The notes: generated from the sequence alone by a model not told the origin. DNA of 64,000 nt from Gramella sp. Hel_I_59 (GCF_006714895.1 NZ_VFME01000001.1:2852001-2916000), one strand, 5' to 3'; positions 25,696-35,732 are shown, numbered from the stretch's first letter. Translations and numbers: made by a program.

Positions 25696-26469
25696 TTAGC
25701 TGGCCTTTGACTTTTTCTTTTCAAGGCTGGCCTTCAGTTTAGCCATTAAATCGTCTGCCTGTGTGGGTTCTGAATCGTATTCCTCGACTTTTGGCTTTTT
25801 ACCGGTCGCTTTAGATTCAATGATTTTCATTAACTGGTCATTATAGATATCCTTGTATTTTTTAAAATCAAAGTCAGAAGTATACTGCTCGATCAGTGAA
25901 ACCGCCATATCTACCTCCTTGGCTTTTACCTTGGTTTTGGTAAGCTTCAGTTCTCCGGGATTTCTTATCTCATCTTCAAACCTAATCACGTGTAAAACCA
26001 GTGCATCCCTGTAAATACCTACAAGAGATAAATGCTCCTTTTGTCGCATCACGAATGTGGCCACACCTAGTTTTCCTGTCTTTTTTAATGCCTGTAGCAG
26101 TAAATTATAGGATTTACCTCCTTCTTTTTGTGGTTCTAGGAAATAAGGCTTTTTAAACAACACATCGGCTACCTCATCTTCATCGATAAATTCTTCAATA
26201 TCAATGGTTTTCGTCTTTTTCATGTTCGCCTGGTCAAAATCATCTTTTTCCAGAATTACATAACCATCATCCTTTTTATAGCCTTTGACAATATCCTTCC
26301 ATTCCACTTCTTTACCGGTATCCTCATTTACACGTTTATAGCGAATACGCGCATGATCATTTTTATCAAGCATATCCAGGTCTATACGTCTGTCCTCAGA
26401 ACCCGAATAAAGTTTCACGGGAATTGAAACCAGACCAAAACTTATTGAACCATTCCAGATTGAGCGCAT
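25696..26469 (-). CDS. ku: Non-homologous end-joining protein Ku
   Basis: 257 residues. Prokaryotic Ku core: MRSIWNGSISFGLVSIPVKLYSGSE at the start, RIRYKRVNEDTGKEV, and YKDIYNDQLMKIIESK before a basic tail (LEKKKSKAS). It binds DNA ends as a homodimer and recruits LigD, encoded 3 nt downstream. Length and tail are normal for short bacterial Ku. Confidence 0.95.
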   Translation of the reverse strand: MRSIWNGSISFGLVSIPVKLYSGSEDRRIDLDMLDKNDHARIRYKRVNEDTGKEVEWKDIVKGYKKDDGYVILEKDDFDQANMKKTKTIDIEEFIDEDEVADVLFKKPYFLEPQKEGGKSYNLLLQALKKTGKLGVATFVMRQKEHLSLVGIYRDALVLHVIRFEDEIRNPGELKLTKTKVKAKEVDMAVSLIEQYTSDFDFKKYKDIYNDQLMKIIESKATGKKPKVEEYDSEPTQADDLMAKLKASLEKKKSKAS

Positions 26470-26470
26470 A

Positions 26471-26719
26471 TTAGTGGTTTCTTAGTGCTTTTATCAATTC
26501 ATCTTTAGACATATCACTTCGTCCATCGATGCCAACTTTTTTCGCCTGCTCGTAGAGTTCCTCTTTGGTTCTCTCTTCGTATTTTTCAGCTTTACCACCT
26601 TTCTCTCCGGAATTGGATGTATTGGCGATCCTTGCCGCTTTTTCCTTGCTCATTCCTTCCTTGCGCAATTTCTCGTATTGCTTATCATTTTTAATACTAG
26701 GTCCGTGATCTTCTGACAT
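26471..26719 (-). CDS. Small Rho_N/SAP-like protein in the NHEJ operon
   Basis: 82 residues, highly charged. The N-terminal part (GPSIKNDKQYEKLRKEGMSKEKAARIAN) resembles the DUF7218 family. The C-terminal 30 residues (TKEELYEQAKKVGIDGRSDMSKDELIKALRNH) form a Rho N-terminal/SAP-like helix-extended-helix that often binds nucleic acid. The stop lies 1 nt before ku, so it is the first gene of a ku-ligD operon. A DNA-repair accessory role is inferred from position only. Confidence 0.75.
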   Translation of the reverse strand: MSEDHGPSIKNDKQYEKLRKEGMSKEKAARIANTSNSGEKGGKAEKYEERTKEELYEQAKKVGIDGRSDMSKDELIKALRNH

Positions 26720-26926
26720 TTTCTGAATCTTTTGAATTGAACTTAAATTTAATTAACCTTTCAGCAGTGTTGAAATTTTGAGGGATTGATTAACCATAGT
26801 TTAACTGAAATATCAGTTTATACAATCAATTTTCAGAAGAAATAGGAGAATGAAAGTTATAGTCATTAATAGAAAAACCTCCACGATTGAGGAGGTTTCT
26901 TTAATTATTTTTTACTGAAGAGTTTA
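26720..26926. other. Intergenic stretch with terminator
   Basis: No gene. Holds the upstream region of the NHEJ operon (A+T-rich, no clear -33/-7 pair seen) and the hairpin AAACCTCC/GGAGGTTT (26875-26898, 8-nt loop), followed on the minus strand by a short T-run, which ends the hppA transcript. Confidence 0.6.
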
Positions 26927-27058
26927 CTATAGAGCATCGATCTTTTTCTGCACTTCCAGGCTTGACCCTTCAAATTCATAAGTATCACTGGTTTCATTTC
27001 CATTCAAAGAACTTGTTACCAATAACCTCGCGGTTACCAGATCGTCCAGATCATCTTT
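26927..27058 (-). pseudogene. 43-codon in-frame continuation of hppA behind its TAG stop
   Basis: Directly after the hppA TAG the same frame continues for 43 sense codons to TAG-TAA. The deduced stretch starts [20 protein letters not shown] and ends YEFEGSSLEVQKKIDAL. It is acidic, with coding-like composition, and ends just before the terminator hairpin. As I recall, HppA proteins of related flavobacteria carry a hydrophilic C-terminal tail ending in a similar FEG...V..K.DAL pattern. The likely reading is that a recent nonsense mutation (or a sequencing error) removed the tail; readthrough of the amber codon is a less likely alternative. Confidence 0.5.
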
Positions 27059-29335
27059 CTACAAACTAATTTCTTTTGAGATCACAGAACCTTCCGAAGA
27101 GATAACCTCCACAGTTTCCTCCTGGTTTGGAATATCAGCATCTGTATGTCCTCCTAAAATCGGCGCGATAACCAGACCGATAAGGCAAGTCAGTTTAATT
27201 AATATGTTCATTGAAGGACCTGAAGTATCCTTGAATGGATCTCCAACCGTATCACCAGTTACTGCTGCTTTATGCGCATCAGAACCTTTATAGGTCATTT
27301 CACCGTTGATCATGACTCCGGCTTCAAAAGATTTCTTAGCGTTATCCCAGGCACCTCCGGCGTTATTCTGAAAGATGGCCCAAAGCACACCGCTCACAGT
27401 AACACCAGCCATATATCCTCCAAGCATTTCAGCAATAGCGAGATTATCCATCCCAAAGATCATTGGCAGAAATGCGATGACTAAAGGAAAACCAATGGTT
27501 AACAAACCTGGCAGCATCATTTCTCTTAAGGAAGCTTCCGTAGAGATCGCCACGCATTTATCATACTCGGGCTTGGCCGTTCCCTCCATAATACCCGGAA
27601 TATCCTTGAATTGTCTTCGTACTTCCTGCACCATTTCCATTGCAGCTTTACCTACTGCATTCATTGCCAAGGCAGAAAATACCACCGGAATCATCCCGCC
27701 CACAAAAAGCATCGCCAGTACAGGAGCTTTGAAAATATTGATTCCTTCAATCCCTGTAAATGTTACATAAGCTGCGAAGAGTGCTAAAGAAGTTAAAGCG
27801 GCAGATGCAATTGCAAAACCTTTCCCTGTGGCTGCGGTCGTATTCCCTACGGAATCCAGAATATCTGTTCTTTCTCTTACTATCGGCTCCTGTTCACTCA
27901 TTTCAGCAATACCTCCAGCATTATCTGCTATAGGTCCGAAGGCATCGATCGCCAGCTGCATAGCTGTCGTTGCCATCATTGCTGAAGCGGCCAATGCAAC
28001 CCCATAAAATCCTGCGAAAGCATAAGACGCCCAGATAGCACCGGCGAATAATAAGATTGAAGGAAAAGTAGAGATCATACCGGTCGCCAAACCTGCAATG
28101 ATATTTGTTCCAGCTCCGGTACTTGATTGCTGAACGATCTTTAGAATTGGTTTTTTTCCCAGACCTGTATAGTATTCGGTTACTGAAGATATAGCTCCAC
28201 CTACAACCAGACCAACCAGCGTTGCATAAAATACGCGCATGGAACTTATGTTTATCATTTCAAATCCTTCCTCTCCACCTATGAAGAATCCCATTGTCAT
28301 GGTATTCGCAGGGAGCATCCAGTTTACCAGAAAATAACAGGATACCGCGACCAGTAAGATCGAAACCCAGTTCCCGATATTTAAAGCTTTCTGAACCTCC
28401 GATTCTTTAGCCGAATTTGAAGAAATTCTTACCAATAATGTCCCGATGATGGAAATGATAATTCCTACTCCGGCGATTGCCATTGGTAGTAAAATTGGAC
28501 CAATACCACCAAAACCTTCGCTGGTGATATCACCTCCCATATCCTCGATTATATAATTTCCAAGCACCATTGCTGCCAGTACTGTGGCCACGTAACTTCC
28601 AAAAAGGTCGGCTCCCATACCGGCAACGTCACCTACATTATCTCCAACATTATCTGCAATGGTCGCAGGGTTTCTAGGGTCATCTTCAGGGATACCTGCT
28701 TCAACCTTACCAACAAGATCAGCTCCAACATCTGCAGCTTTGGTATAAATTCCTCCTCCAACTCTGGCGAAGAGTGCTATAGATTCGGCACCCAGAGAAA
28801 AGCCAGCAAGAGTTTCCAGAACTACGGTCATTTGCTGAGTATTGGTCCACTCTCCTCCCATAAAATAATGAAAGAAGAATATAAAGAAGCCGGTAAGACC
28901 AAGTACTGCGAGACCAGCAACTCCAAGTCCCATCACTGTTCCACCTCCAAAAGAGATATTCAATGCTTCCGGTAGGCTGGTTCTTGCCGCCTGAGTCGTT
29001 CTTACATTTGTTTGAGTAGCGATTTTCATTCCGATATTTCCTGCAAATGCTGAGAATATCGCACCGAAAATAAAGGCAACTATGATGAGGTAATGGGTGG
29101 TTGGAACAAAATATGCAATTGCGGCTAAGGCAATGCTGGCTCCAATCACAAAGAGAGTCAATAATTTGTATTCTGCTTTCAAGAAGGCTAGGGCTCCTTC
29201 ATAGATGTGTGCTGAAATTTCTTTCATTTTTCCGTCTCCGGAGTCCTGTTTCATCACCCAGGATCTTTTGACCCACATAAAAATGAGTCCGATGATTGCC
29301 AGCACCGCTGGCAGGTAGATCATTATTGATTCCAT
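27059..29335 (-). CDS. hppA: Membrane-bound ion-pumping pyrophosphatase HppA, K+-dependent type
   Basis: 758 residues, about 15-16 membrane segments. Hydrolyses pyrophosphate and pumps H+ and/or Na+ outward. The substrate loop reads [53 protein letters not shown]. The position that separates the two subfamilies reads [10 protein letters not shown], with Ala as in K+-dependent enzymes (Lys in K+-independent ones). Whether Na+ or H+ is moved is not resolved. It ends in a short tail at a TAG followed by an in-frame continuation. A large hairpin touches the start codon. The soluble pyrophosphatase gene lies upstream. Confidence 0.95.
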   Translation of the reverse strand: MESIMIYLPAVLAIIGLIFMWVKRSWVMKQDSGDGKMKEISAHIYEGALAFLKAEYKLLTLFVIGASIALAAIAYFVPTTHYLIIVAFIFGAIFSAFAGNIGMKIATQTNVRTTQAARTSLPEALNISFGGGTVMGLGVAGLAVLGLTGFFIFFFHYFMGGEWTNTQQMTVVLETLAGFSLGAESIALFARVGGGIYTKAADVGADLVGKVEAGIPEDDPRNPATIADNVGDNVGDVAGMGADLFGSYVATVLAAMVLGNYIIEDMGGDITSEGFGGIGPILLPMAIAGVGIIISIIGTLLVRISSNSAKESEVQKALNIGNWVSILLVAVSCYFLVNWMLPANTMTMGFFIGGEEGFEMINISSMRVFYATLVGLVVGGAISSVTEYYTGLGKKPILKIVQQSSTGAGTNIIAGLATGMISTFPSILLFAGAIWASYAFAGFYGVALAASAMMATTAMQLAIDAFGPIADNAGGIAEMSEQEPIVRERTDILDSVGNTTAATGKGFAIASAALTSLALFAAYVTFTGIEGINIFKAPVLAMLFVGGMIPVVFSALAMNAVGKAAMEMVQEVRRQFKDIPGIMEGTAKPEYDKCVAISTEASLREMMLPGLLTIGFPLVIAFLPMIFGMDNLAIAEMLGGYMAGVTVSGVLWAIFQNNAGGAWDNAKKSFEAGVMINGEMTYKGSDAHKAAVTGDTVGDPFKDTSGPSMNILIKLTCLIGLVIAPILGGHTDADIPNQEETVEVISSEGSVISKEISL

Positions 29336-29377
29336 ATTAGCTAGTTAATTGTTAATTAAATATTAATGCTAGCTAAT
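29336..29377 (-). promoter_or_regulatory. Large inverted repeat in the hppA 5' UTR
   Basis: ATTAGCTAG (29336-29344) and CTAGCTAAT (29369-29377) are perfect 9-bp arms, and TTAAT/ATTAA inside extends the stem. One arm directly abuts the hppA ATG. It has no T-run after it, so it is not a terminator; it could mask the start codon or be an operator. Confidence 0.45.
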
Positions 29378-29395
29378 GTAGTAAAATTGACAACA

Positions 29396-29432
29396 ATTAA
29401 AAAAGCAACAACTTTTTAAGGTTATTGCTTTC
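29396..29432 (-). terminator. Probable terminator after ppa
   Basis: AAAGCAATAACC and GTTGTTGCTTT form an imperfect stem on the minus strand, followed by a run of T. It lies between the ppa stop and hppA. Confidence 0.55.
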
Positions 29433-29464
29433 ATATTCTTAATATTTTGATTGATATCTTACGA

Positions 29465-29977
29465 TTATATCCCGAATCTGGATTTATCACCGTCATAGTT
29501 CTCATATCGTTCGATACATTGTTTAATGATCTCACGAGCTTCGTCTGCATCTCCAAAATCCCCTGTATCTACCTTTTTCTTTTCAAGATCTTTATACACC
29601 TTAAAGAAATGTTCGATCTCTTTAAGCATATGACCATTTAATTCTTTAAGATCGTTCAATCTATTCCAGATAGGATCTGATACGGGCACACAGATTATCT
29701 TCTCATCCGGTCCTTTTTCGTCTGCCATATGGAACACACCAATTGGCTTCACTTCCATCACAATCCCTGGAAAGGTTGGTTCAGAAACCAATACCAATAC
29801 ATCAAGTGGATCTTCATCCAATGCAAGGGTGTTAGGAATAAAACCATAATCTGCAGGATACATCATCGAAGAGAAGATCATCCTGTCATAACGTACTTTT
29901 TTAAGTTTGAAATCGTATTCGTATTTATTTCGGCTTCCCTTTGGGATCTCGATCAATACATCAAAAGTATTCGACAT
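29465..29977 (-). CDS. ppa: Soluble inorganic pyrophosphatase, family I
   Basis: 170 residues. Hydrolyses pyrophosphate in the cytosol. Family I motifs: IEIPKGSRNKYEYD, DRMIFSSMMYPADYGFIPNTL, DEDPLDVLVLVSEPTFPG (metal Asp cluster), KGPDEKIICVP and the C-terminal HFFKVYKDLEKKK. Next to the membrane pyrophosphatase gene on the same strand, so the cell has a heat-releasing and an energy-conserving enzyme for the same substrate side by side, separated by a terminator. Confidence 0.95.
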   Translation of the reverse strand: MSNTFDVLIEIPKGSRNKYEYDFKLKKVRYDRMIFSSMMYPADYGFIPNTLALDEDPLDVLVLVSEPTFPGIVMEVKPIGVFHMADEKGPDEKIICVPVSDPIWNRLNDLKELNGHMLKEIEHFFKVYKDLEKKKVDTGDFGDADEAREIIKQCIERYENYDGDKSRFGI

Positions 29978-30046
29978 TTTTATATTTTTATCTAAATTAA
30001 AATTCAGGGCAGCAAATATAGTTATTTCTGATATTTAAACTATTAT

Positions 30047-32539
30047 CTAAAAGTGAAATCCGAAATCTATTGTAAACGCAAGACTCCTTGCATCAGGATT
30101 ATCGAAGTAGTTTCCGCGGAAATGAACGTCAAACCTCATTACTTTTAAAATATTTCCAATACCCAGACTATACTCGTAAAACGGATCATTATCTGGAGCT
30201 ACCAGCGGTAAACCGGAAGCGTCTAAATCTTTACTTGCTTGTGAAATATCTCCATAGACCGCTCGAAATCCTACCAATTCCCGCAGGTTTAGCTCTCTTA
30301 ACAACGGAATTCTAGAAAATAGTCTCCCATTGAAGTTATGATCTATGTGAATAGCTGAATAACTATCTGTCACGAATTCGTAGAAATCCAGGGTTGGAAA
30401 TGAATTATACATACTAAAATAAGTCTGGTTTCCCGGAACTACACTCAGCAAGCCTAAAGGCACAGCATCAAATGTTTTCCCGGCTTCCAGGCTAATATTA
30501 GACCTACCAAAACCTCCAATTAACAATGGCTGATTGTAAAAGAACTGAAGTTTCTTATAATCAAAATCACTATTGAAAACCTCTTTAACTCCCAGACTGT
30601 AGTTCAGGAACAAGGTTGGAAAATCCTCTTCATTCACCACATTACGCTCCACTCCAAAGCCAGAAGTTTTTCTACCCGGTGTCCAGGTAATGATCGTAGA
30701 AAGTTCGGTTTGGTTGATCTCATTATCGGTGATCGTACGCGTGTCGTCTACATAATAATCAAGACTAAAACCTTCAGATGCCGGCTGCAATATTCTGTAA
30801 TTTGCTCCGAATCTTAGGGTAAGATTCTTTACCGGTTCCAGTTGTACGGAAAAAACACTCAAGTTAATAGAACTCAATTTATCTGTATCACCAACATTCA
30901 GAAGCGATGAAGACGCAAGACTCCTTCCCAGAACATCTGTAGAATTTGTAAGACTGGTTCCTAATTGCTCTACATCCCTTCGGTTTCCTCCACTGAGAAT
31001 AAGCCGCATTTTGTAATCCAGCAGCACTTTTGCTGAAACTCCATACTTGAATTTCTGGTCTTTGAACCCATAAGCTCCATAAGCTTCAATTCTCCATGGA
31101 TCATTCTGTCCGAAATATGTTCTTCCTCCAAAACGGGTTCGGACTCCTTCCACATCATTAAACCCGAAAGTAGAATAAACAGGACCATAATCCCATCCAT
31201 CAAACTCTACGTAACCAGACTGCGCAATCGTAGCGATATCATATAACCTGTTGAAAGCCTTTGTCTTCGTAAGACTGTCCAGCATTACATAGATTCCTTC
31301 TTCATCATCGTTTAACTGTTCAAGCCTGTTTTCACTCCAGAATTCGTCACTTCTATTATAAGCTTGAGATTGCGGATTGTAGACTGGTTGATTATAAAAA
31401 CTTGATCCTCGTTCTTTATTAAATTCATACTCATCGTAAAGCATGGTTCGTTTCGCATAAACTCCCTGAGAAGTTTTCTTTTTGTTTATTCCGAAGTCGG
31501 CCATAAAGAAATCTTTCTCAATAAGAAAAACAGAGTCATTCAGAACTTCAAAATCCTGTTCAATATAAACCTGTTTGATCCAGTTGATGTTTACATCCTT
31601 GGTAGTTTCGAGATTGATGTTCTTAACAGCCCAGGTCGTATCATTCACCCAGAAGTCTCCTTTAAAGGTTAATTCATTCTCGCGGCGTGGATAATAGACG
31701 ATATTATAGCACCACTTATTGTCGATATAAGCACTATCAGACAACACATAATTGTAGGTATCGATCCCTGTAGTCGAGATGGGACTTACAAATGATTTAT
31801 CGAAGAACTTGATATAGTTTTTATAAATATCATAATCATCATAAATATCCTTCACAAAATCGATCAGGTTCCTGTTCTGGTTGAATCCGGAATTCTTGTT
31901 TCCAAGTAAAACTTTCTTCTCTTCGTTGATCTTATTATCCCCATAAACCTGGGTTACCGATTCGTTAATGAACATAGGCAGGTAAGTCTTCCCGGTCACT
32001 GCATTGGTATCTGCATAATCAAAAATAAACTCCATTCCATTAAAGATCCTGCTTTCCACAACCGCACTATCTATGGTATTCAGATCAAATTCCAGTTTTT
32101 CGTATTCCTTATAGCTATACTGGTCGAAAGCATTTACACCGTTGCTCCGGCGGTTTGCCCACACTTTCTTTAAGATATCAATTGCCGGGTTGTTCTTCTT
32201 CGAGGTTTTCCCGCGATAGATAACCACTTCATCAAGACTGGAAGCTTCCTGCTCCAGCTTTACATCCATGTTTAGATTGACCCTGGATTTTAAAGCGATC
32301 TTTTTGGTTTTGTAGCCAATAAAAGAAAACACAAGGGTATCATAATTATCATCTGACTGAAGGTAAAACTCACCAACTTCATTGGTAGTCGTTCCTGAAG
32401 TAGAATTAGCGAAAACTACGTTCGCAAAAGGTACAGTAGCTCCGGTGTCATCGGTAACAATTCCTCCTGCTTTTGTTTGAGCGATAAGACTAAAAACTGG
32501 AAGGAGAAAAAGTATTAAAAGGTAGGTGTATTTGTTCAT
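30047..32539 (-). CDS. DUF5686/carboxypeptidase-regulatory-like outer-membrane protein
   Basis: 830 residues from the ATG at 32539 (MNKYTYLLILFLLPVFSLIAQ, signal peptide). Residues about 23-105 are a CarboxypepD_reg-like beta domain (GGIVTDDTGATVPFANVVF, GEFYLQSDDNYDTLVFSFIGYKTKKI). The rest is the DUF5686 domain, ending in alternating strands and a terminal Phe-rich FGFHF, as in outer-membrane barrels. Bacteroidota-specific; function unknown, suspected surface or TonB-related role. An extra 14 codons to 32581 fall in a terminator hairpin and are not used. Confidence 0.85.
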   Translation of the reverse strand: MNKYTYLLILFLLPVFSLIAQTKAGGIVTDDTGATVPFANVVFANSTSGTTTNEVGEFYLQSDDNYDTLVFSFIGYKTKKIALKSRVNLNMDVKLEQEASSLDEVVIYRGKTSKKNNPAIDILKKVWANRRSNGVNAFDQYSYKEYEKLEFDLNTIDSAVVESRIFNGMEFIFDYADTNAVTGKTYLPMFINESVTQVYGDNKINEEKKVLLGNKNSGFNQNRNLIDFVKDIYDDYDIYKNYIKFFDKSFVSPISTTGIDTYNYVLSDSAYIDNKWCYNIVYYPRRENELTFKGDFWVNDTTWAVKNINLETTKDVNINWIKQVYIEQDFEVLNDSVFLIEKDFFMADFGINKKKTSQGVYAKRTMLYDEYEFNKERGSSFYNQPVYNPQSQAYNRSDEFWSENRLEQLNDDEEGIYVMLDSLTKTKAFNRLYDIATIAQSGYVEFDGWDYGPVYSTFGFNDVEGVRTRFGGRTYFGQNDPWRIEAYGAYGFKDQKFKYGVSAKVLLDYKMRLILSGGNRRDVEQLGTSLTNSTDVLGRSLASSSLLNVGDTDKLSSINLSVFSVQLEPVKNLTLRFGANYRILQPASEGFSLDYYVDDTRTITDNEINQTELSTIITWTPGRKTSGFGVERNVVNEEDFPTLFLNYSLGVKEVFNSDFDYKKLQFFYNQPLLIGGFGRSNISLEAGKTFDAVPLGLLSVVPGNQTYFSMYNSFPTLDFYEFVTDSYSAIHIDHNFNGRLFSRIPLLRELNLRELVGFRAVYGDISQASKDLDASGLPLVAPDNDPFYEYSLGIGNILKVMRFDVHFRGNYFDNPDARSLAFTIDFGFHF

Positions 32540-32546
32540 TATAGGA

Positions 32547-32578
32547 TAAAAAAAAACTTCATCGTTTAGATGAAGTTT
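32547..32578 (-). terminator. Intrinsic terminator after pdhB
   Basis: AAACTTCATC and GATGAAGTTT (10 bp, 5-nt loop) followed by a T-run on the minus strand. It separates pdhB from the DUF5686 gene. Confidence 0.8.
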
Positions 32579-32598
32579 CAAAGATAGGTTGAAAAGGT

Positions 32599-33576
32599 CT
32601 ACTTGTACATGACCTTTTTCACAGCTTTAACAACATCCTCACTATTTGGCAACCATTCTTTCAGAAGAACAGGTGAATAAGGTGCAGGTGTATCTGCTGT
32701 ATTGATCTTTATAATTGGCGCATCTAGGTAATCGAATGCTTTAGATTGTACCTGATAAGAAATTTCTGTAGAAATATTTCCAAAAGGCCATGATTCCTCA
32801 AGGATCACTAGTCGGTTCGTTTTCTTAACTGATTCAATGAGGATATCAATATCCAAAGGACGAATCGTTCTAAGATCAATGATCTCACAAGAAATATCAT
32901 CTTCAGCTAAAGTTTCAGCTGCTTTATAAGCTTCTTTAATTATTTTTCCGAAGGAAACAATAGTTACATCAGAACCTTCACGCTTGATATCGGCTTTACC
33001 AATTTCAATAACATACTCATCTTCAGGAACTTCACCTTTATCTCCATACATTTGTTCACTCTCCATAAAGATCACCGGATCATCATCACGAATCGCAGCT
33101 TTCAATAATCCTTTAGCATCGTACGGGTTAGATGGAACGATCACTTTAAGACCTGGCGTGTTTGCGAACCAGCTTTCGAAAGCCTGTGAGTGAGTTGCTC
33201 CCAATTGACCTGCAGATCCTGTTGGTCCACGAAATACAATTGGAATATTAAATTGCCCACCACTCATCTGGCGCATTTTTGCAGCGTTATTGATAATTTG
33301 ATCAATCCCTACAAGTGAGAAGTTAAAGGTCATAAATTCAATGATTGGACGGTTACCATTCATGGCAGATCCAACTCCTATTCCAGAAAATCCAAGTTCA
33401 GCGATTGGAGTATCTATAACTCTATCCGGACCAAATTCGTCAAGCATACCTTTGGAAGCTTTGTAAGCACCATTGTATTCAGCAACTTCTTCACCCATTA
33501 AATAGATACTGTCGTCGCGACGCATTTCTTCGCTCATCGCCTCAGCAATAGCTTCTCTAAATTGAATTGTCCTCAT
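32599..33576 (-). CDS. pdhB: Pyruvate dehydrogenase E1 component, beta subunit
   Basis: 325 residues. Transketolase pyrimidine-binding domain (about 4-180) with LMGEEVAEYNGAYKASKGM, TPIAELGFSGIGVGSAM, RGPTGSAGQLGATHSQAFESWFANTPGLKVIVPS; then transketolase C-terminal domain with EIIDLRTIRPLDIDILIESVKKTNRLVILEE. Pairs with an alpha subunit to decarboxylate pyruvate (branched 2-oxoacids are a less likely alternative). No pdhA or E2/E3 gene adjoins it here, which is common in Flavobacteriaceae. Confidence 0.92.
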   Translation of the reverse strand: MRTIQFREAIAEAMSEEMRRDDSIYLMGEEVAEYNGAYKASKGMLDEFGPDRVIDTPIAELGFSGIGVGSAMNGNRPIIEFMTFNFSLVGIDQIINNAAKMRQMSGGQFNIPIVFRGPTGSAGQLGATHSQAFESWFANTPGLKVIVPSNPYDAKGLLKAAIRDDDPVIFMESEQMYGDKGEVPEDEYVIEIGKADIKREGSDVTIVSFGKIIKEAYKAAETLAEDDISCEIIDLRTIRPLDIDILIESVKKTNRLVILEESWPFGNISTEISYQVQSKAFDYLDAPIIKINTADTPAPYSPVLLKEWLPNSEDVVKAVKKVMYK

Positions 33577-33884
33577 TATGTAAAATCTTAATTTTAATTC
33601 CTGCAGAGCAAAAATAGTAATTCATTAAGGTAAATACCATAATTGTAAGTAAAAATTTAGGGGTCGCAGAGTTCTTCGGAAATGCTAAAATCGCGAATAA
33701 TGAGAATCTCAAAATTTTACTTAGTTTTATACATATTGCGCATTAAAACATCTACAAAACCAAAAATCAACTAAAAATTGGCTTATTCTTTTGGTTAAAT
33801 TTATTATGCATGCATAGCTTTTTTTGATATAAAATACTTACCTTCGTCTTCGAAAACGTTTTATTAAAAAAAAGAACCTTATAT
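33577..33884. other. Divergent intergenic region between pdhB and etfB
   Basis: No gene in 308 bases. On the minus strand TATTTTTG (33609-33616) is a good -7 element for pdhB, 33 nt before its ATG. For etfB only a weak -7-like TACCTTCG near 33839 is visible. The middle is A+T-rich with no strong repeats. Confidence 0.5.
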
Positions 33885-34631
33885 ATGAAAATCTTAGTTT
33901 GTATTAGTCACGTACCTGACACTACATCCAAAATCAATTTCACGGAAGGAGACACGAAGTTTGATACGAATGGTGTTCAATTTGTAATAAACCCGAATGA
34001 CGAATTTGGTCTTACCAGAGCGATGTGGTTCAAAGAAAAACAAGGTGCTAGTGTTGATGTTGTAAATGTTGGTGGAGCTGAAACCGAGCCTACACTTAGA
34101 AAAGCACTTGCAATTGGAGCAGATACAGCAATTCGAGTAAATACACCTGCAACTGATGGATATCAGGTAGCAAAGGAATTAGCAAAAGTCGTAAAAGACG
34201 GTGGTTATGATCTTGTTATTGCTGGTAGAGAGTCTATTGATTATAACGGCGGAATGGTTCCGGGAATGTTAGCCGGAATTCTGGATGCTAATTTCATTAA
34301 TAACTGTATTAGCCTTGAGATCGATGGCGACAAAGCGAAAGCTCTTCGTGAGATCGATGGCGGTAAAGAAACGTTAACTGCTTCTCTTCCACTTGTAATT
34401 GGTGGACAGAAAGGATTGGTTGAGGAATCTGATCTTCGTATCCCGAACATGAGAGGTATTATGCAAGCGCGTAAAAAACCTCTAAATGTTGTGGAGCCTG
34501 CGGAAACTTCAGTAAAAACCGAAGTAGTAAAATTTGAGAAGCCTGCACCTAAAGGAGATGTAAAATTAATCGATCCTGATAATCTGGATGAATTGATCAA
34601 CCTGCTTCACAATGAGGCAAAGGCGATCTAA
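33885..34631 (+). CDS. etfB: Electron transfer flavoprotein, beta subunit
   Basis: 248 residues. Starts MKILVCISHVPDTTSKINF and shows INPNDEFGLTRAM, ALAIGADTAIRV, and GRESIDYNGGMVPGMLAGIL, the AMP-binding region of EtfB. It shuttles electrons from acyl-CoA dehydrogenases (one is encoded at 12851) to the quinone pool via ETF:quinone oxidoreductase. It is followed 46 nt later by etfA. Confidence 0.95.
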   Translation: MKILVCISHVPDTTSKINFTEGDTKFDTNGVQFVINPNDEFGLTRAMWFKEKQGASVDVVNVGGAETEPTLRKALAIGADTAIRVNTPATDGYQVAKELAKVVKDGGYDLVIAGRESIDYNGGMVPGMLAGILDANFINNCISLEIDGDKAKALREIDGGKETLTASLPLVIGGQKGLVEESDLRIPNMRGIMQARKKPLNVVEPAETSVKTEVVKFEKPAPKGDVKLIDPDNLDELINLLHNEAKAI

Positions 34632-34677
34632 TCAAGATTCAGAATAAAATAGATTCAGGAATTAAAAAATTTAGAAA

Positions 34678-35646
34678 ATGTCAGTTTTAGTATATATAGA
34701 ATCAGAAGAAGGAAAATTTAAGAAAGCCTCATTCGAGGTTGCGTCTTACGCAAAGGAAGTTGCAGGTATGCTGGATACCAGTGTTACTGCGATTACTTTT
34801 AATATAGATGACGTATCAGAACTGGGAACCTACGGGGTTGACAAAGTTTTGAAAGTAAACAATGATAAGTTGAAGAATTTTAATGCTGAAGCATATTCTG
34901 ACGCAATCAAGCAAGCGGCAACTCAGGAAAGCAGTAAGGTTGTAGTTCTTAGCCAGAGTGCGAACAGTAAATATATGGCACCACTACTTGCAGTGCACCT
35001 GGAAGCAGGTTATGCATCTAATGTTGTTGCATTGCCAGAGAGCGCAGATCCTTTTACAGTTAAAAGAACTGCTTTCACAAATAAAGCATTTAACTTCACC
35101 AAGATCGATACTGATGTAAAAGTGCTTGGAATATCCAAGAATGCTTTCGGTCTTAAAGAAGCTCAGGGAGCTGCAGCAGGTGAAGAATTTAGCCCGAGCC
35201 TTTCAGATGAGGATTTCACGGTAAATGTAGAATCTGTAGATAAGGCAACCAATAAAGTAACCATTGCTGATGCTGAAACTGTTGTTTCAGGAGGAAGAGG
35301 ACTTAAAGGACCTGAAAACTGGGGAATGATCGAAGAGATGGCGGAAATACTTGGGGCTGCAACTGCATGTTCCAAACCAGTTAGTGATATGGGATGGAGA
35401 CCTCACAGTGAACACGTGGGACAAACAGGTAAGCCTGTGGCATCCAATTTATACATCGCTATTGGTGTATCTGGTGCAATCCAGCATCTTGCTGGTATTA
35501 ATGCTGCCAAAACCAAAGTGGTAATCAACAATGATCCTGAAGCGCCTTTCTTTAAAGCTGCAGATTACGGGGTGGTTGGAGATGCTTTTGAGATCGTACC
35601 GAAGCTAAATGAAAAATTGAGGGAATTTAAAGAGAAAAACGCATAA
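34678..35646 (+). CDS. etfA: Electron transfer flavoprotein, alpha subunit
   Basis: 322 residues. The C-terminal FAD domain is complete: [54 protein letters not shown] and [30 protein letters not shown]. Partner of EtfB. A strong terminator follows. Confidence 0.96.
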   Translation: MSVLVYIESEEGKFKKASFEVASYAKEVAGMLDTSVTAITFNIDDVSELGTYGVDKVLKVNNDKLKNFNAEAYSDAIKQAATQESSKVVVLSQSANSKYMAPLLAVHLEAGYASNVVALPESADPFTVKRTAFTNKAFNFTKIDTDVKVLGISKNAFGLKEAQGAAAGEEFSPSLSDEDFTVNVESVDKATNKVTIADAETVVSGGRGLKGPENWGMIEEMAEILGAATACSKPVSDMGWRPHSEHVGQTGKPVASNLYIAIGVSGAIQHLAGINAAKTKVVINNDPEAPFFKAADYGVVGDAFEIVPKLNEKLREFKEKNA

Positions 35647-35669
35647 TTTTTCTAAATTGCGACCCATAA

Positions 35670-35719
35670 AAGGGCTGTCTAGATCTGGTAATTTTGTCCT
35701 TATTTAGACAGCCTTTTTA
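35670..35719 (+). terminator. Intrinsic terminator after etfA
   Basis: GGCTGTCTA (35673-35681) and TAGACAGCC (35705-35713) form a 9-bp stem with a long 23-nt loop, followed by TTTTT. Confidence 0.75.
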
Positions 35720-35732
35720 ATTTTTAAGAAGC

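Noticed and set aside
26851..26919. 22-codon plus-strand frame starting ATG AAA GTT
   Set aside because: It runs through the terminator hairpin and has no partner gene or conserved feature.
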